DNA of 64,000 nt from Clostridia bacterium. Its GTDB lineage: Bacteria; Bacillota; Clostridia; Oscillospirales; Acutalibacteraceae. Position numbers and translations under genes: made by a program. Shown in pieces: positions 63,318 through 64,000 of this stretch; position 1 is the stretch's first letter; each line of letters begins with the position of its first letter. A model generated the notes under the pieces. The model ran no database searches. It worked only from the letters and a program-made list of their open reading frames with translations, and was not told the DNA's origin. Location of the stretch: NCBI GenBank assembly GCA_017625095.1, contig JAGALQ010000024.1, positions 274,619 through 338,618 of the forward strand, read 5' to 3'.

Positions 63318-63392
63318 TGGGGCGTCGTCAAGCGGTAAGACAACAGACTTTGACTCTGTCATTCGCTGGTTCGAATCCAGCCGTCCCAGCCA
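63318..63392 (+). tRNA. tRNA-Gln (anticodon TTG)
   Basis: Acceptor TGGGGCG/CGTCCCA with one G-T pair, anticodon loop CTTTGAC, T-arm TGGTTCGAATCCA and encoded CCA. It lies beyond the terminator of the first three, so it needs read-through or its own promoter. Confidence 0.94.
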
Positions 63393-63428
63393 GAAAACGA
63401 CAAGTTTCGCCGGAAACTTGTCGTTTTC
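63393..63428 (+). terminator. Terminator after tRNA-Gln
   Basis: Perfect 16-bp stem (63393-63408 with 63413-63428) with GCCG loop, its right arm ending in CGTTTTC. Confidence 0.88.
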
Positions 63429-63429
63429 A

Positions 63430-63602
63430 GTTATATTCGCCTTGCGGCGAGTTATATTGTCTGCGCCGGTTATATTTGCTTCGCAAGTGATATCGGGCTT
63501 CGTCCGGTTTTGAAAGCGAATATTATATCACTGAAACCGTAGGTTTCAATATCACATTTTGCACAAGCAAAATATATCACTCCGTCGAAGACGGAATATC
63601 AC
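63430..63602. repeat. Array of small hairpins joined by GTTATATT/GTGATAT boxes
   Basis: Plus-strand half: GTTATATT at 63430 and 63451 and 63469, GTGATATC at 63487, each followed by a short stem (63437-63450, 63476-63486, 63494-63506 are clear). Minus-strand half (read on plus as ATATCAC, at 63525, 63549, 63574 and 63596): stems 63532-63548, 63556-63573 and 63581-63595 between boxes. Units are about 20-25 bases, each stem has its own sequence, and the two halves face opposite directions about a centre near 63507-63524. Not coding. Confidence 0.8.
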
Positions 63603-63708
63603 TAAAAACTAACGGTTATGTAAGAGATCGAACTCATACGCAAAACTGCCATAATGCCTTTTTCGACAGAAACTTGTCGATTAGGTAATATCTAATACCT
63701 GCATTTTA
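63603..63708. other. Spacer between hairpin array and the last gene
   Basis: Contains a short hairpin CGACA/TGTCG (63664-63679) that echoes the terminator after tRNA-Gln and a weak AGGTA/TACCT pair. No gene seen. Confidence 0.5.
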
Positions 63709-63737
63709 TTGAAATGGCAAACAAGATATGATATAAT
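63709..63737 (+). promoter_or_regulatory. Promoter of the GH99-like gene
   Basis: TTGAAA (63709-63714), 17-base spacer, TATAAT (63732-63737). Confidence 0.75.
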
Positions 63738-63805
63738 CAGAATGACAATTCTGCAAAGCAATGTGAATTAAAAAATCAGGCTGACTGCGTTTGTGAGGTA
63801 ATGAT

Positions 63806-64000
63806 ATGAAAAATTATGATATTGCCGCTTTTATATGGCCGTCTTACACAGGTGACGAACCGAGAACCCGTATTTTCTGGCCCGAGGGCTACGGTGAATG
63901 GCAGACTGTTAAAGCAATGACCAACAGAGGCTATGAAGGTTGCCGTTGGCCCCGTATTCCCACCTGGGGATATGTTAACGAAGCTGACAGCAGGGTTATG
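63806..64000 (+). CDS. GH99/WbsX-like glycan-processing protein (partial, runs off the right edge)
   Basis: An open frame from the ATG at 63806 (GAGGT site 8 bases upstream) runs to the end of the window, 65 residues visible. The N-terminus DIAAFIWPSYTGDEPRTR followed by FWPEGYGEW resembles the GH99-like/WbsX family, whose members begin with an A-F-Y-x-P strand and a G-x-G-E-W turn. These proteins occur in polysaccharide synthesis or degradation loci. Only the first strand region is present, so the family call is moderate. Confidence 0.65.
   Translation, partial: MKNYDIAAFIWPSYTGDEPRTRIFWPEGYGEWQTVKAMTNRGYEGCRWPRIPTWGYVNEADSRVM

Noticed and set aside
63430-63602. CRISPR array
   Set aside because: The repeats are only 7-8 bases, the intervening segments are self-complementary hairpins, the halves are inverted, and no cas gene is present.

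Overview
The window looks like a chromosomal segment of a Gram-positive gut clostridium, most likely in the Oscillospiraceae/Ruminococcaceae area. That placement is inference from four things: the synteny phoH-ybeY-dgkA-era-yqzL-recO and obg-mrnC-yitT, strong AGGAGG-type ribosome sites with frequent TTG/GTG starts, near-consensus TTGACA-N17-TATAAT promoters, and a secreted protein with a type I dockerin. Coding density is high. I see no prophage, insertion sequence or CRISPR array.

Left arm (1-6256, minus strand): a metF-metH-(BNR/sialidase-like)-hisZ-hisG-(hisD) run that joins one-carbon/methionine and histidine synthesis genes around a sialidase-like protein. A heterodimeric ABC exporter follows on the plus strand (6536-10128). 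Next is a minus-strand operon of alkaline phosphatase, FemAB-like transferase, alanine racemase and GH29 fucosidase (10171-14898). Then come metG-tatD (plus strand), an ECF sigma factor with an overlapping membrane partner, and a region of CTCCCTCCG-type interspersed repeats around a small DUF559 gene.

Middle (20512-38097): a two-component system drives a GH95 fucosidase and a GNAT protein. After it lie a flavin reductase-rubredoxin fusion, a secreted four-repeat Cys/His protein, a secreted PHP-domain protein, and a peptidase/PLP enzyme/acetyltransferase operon. A galactokinase-VTT membrane protein pair and a 2-hydroxyacid dehydrogenase follow. The conserved phoH...recO operon ends in a radical-SAM-like protein that lacks the usual CX3CX2C motif. 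To its right is a plus-strand operon DUF1015-obg-mrnC-yitT-alpha/beta hydrolase.

Right arm (46084-64000): a GT2/CDP-glycerol transferase fusion, an alaX gene behind an attenuator-like leader, and downstream of alaX an unusual GNAT-GH78 fusion. Then come a YgjP-like metallopeptidase, a surface beta-helix protein, an esterase, and a GH2 enzyme next to a 1577-residue dockerin/GLUG/InlB-repeat surface protein. The window closes with a Gly-Arg-His-Gln tRNA cluster, an array of small hairpins joined by GTGATAT-type boxes, and the start of a GH99/WbsX-like gene.

Taken together the accessory genes describe a glycan forager. Fucosidases (GH29, GH95), a rhamnosidase-like GH78, GH2, a sialidase-like protein, an esterase and galactokinase mostly lack signal peptides, so they probably finish imported oligosaccharides in the cytoplasm, while the dockerin and beta-helix proteins act at the surface. 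I found no single obvious new defence or mobile system. The most unusual features are the hairpin array, the GNAT-GH78 fusion, the alaX leader, the clusterless radical-SAM-like protein and the Cys/His repeat protein.
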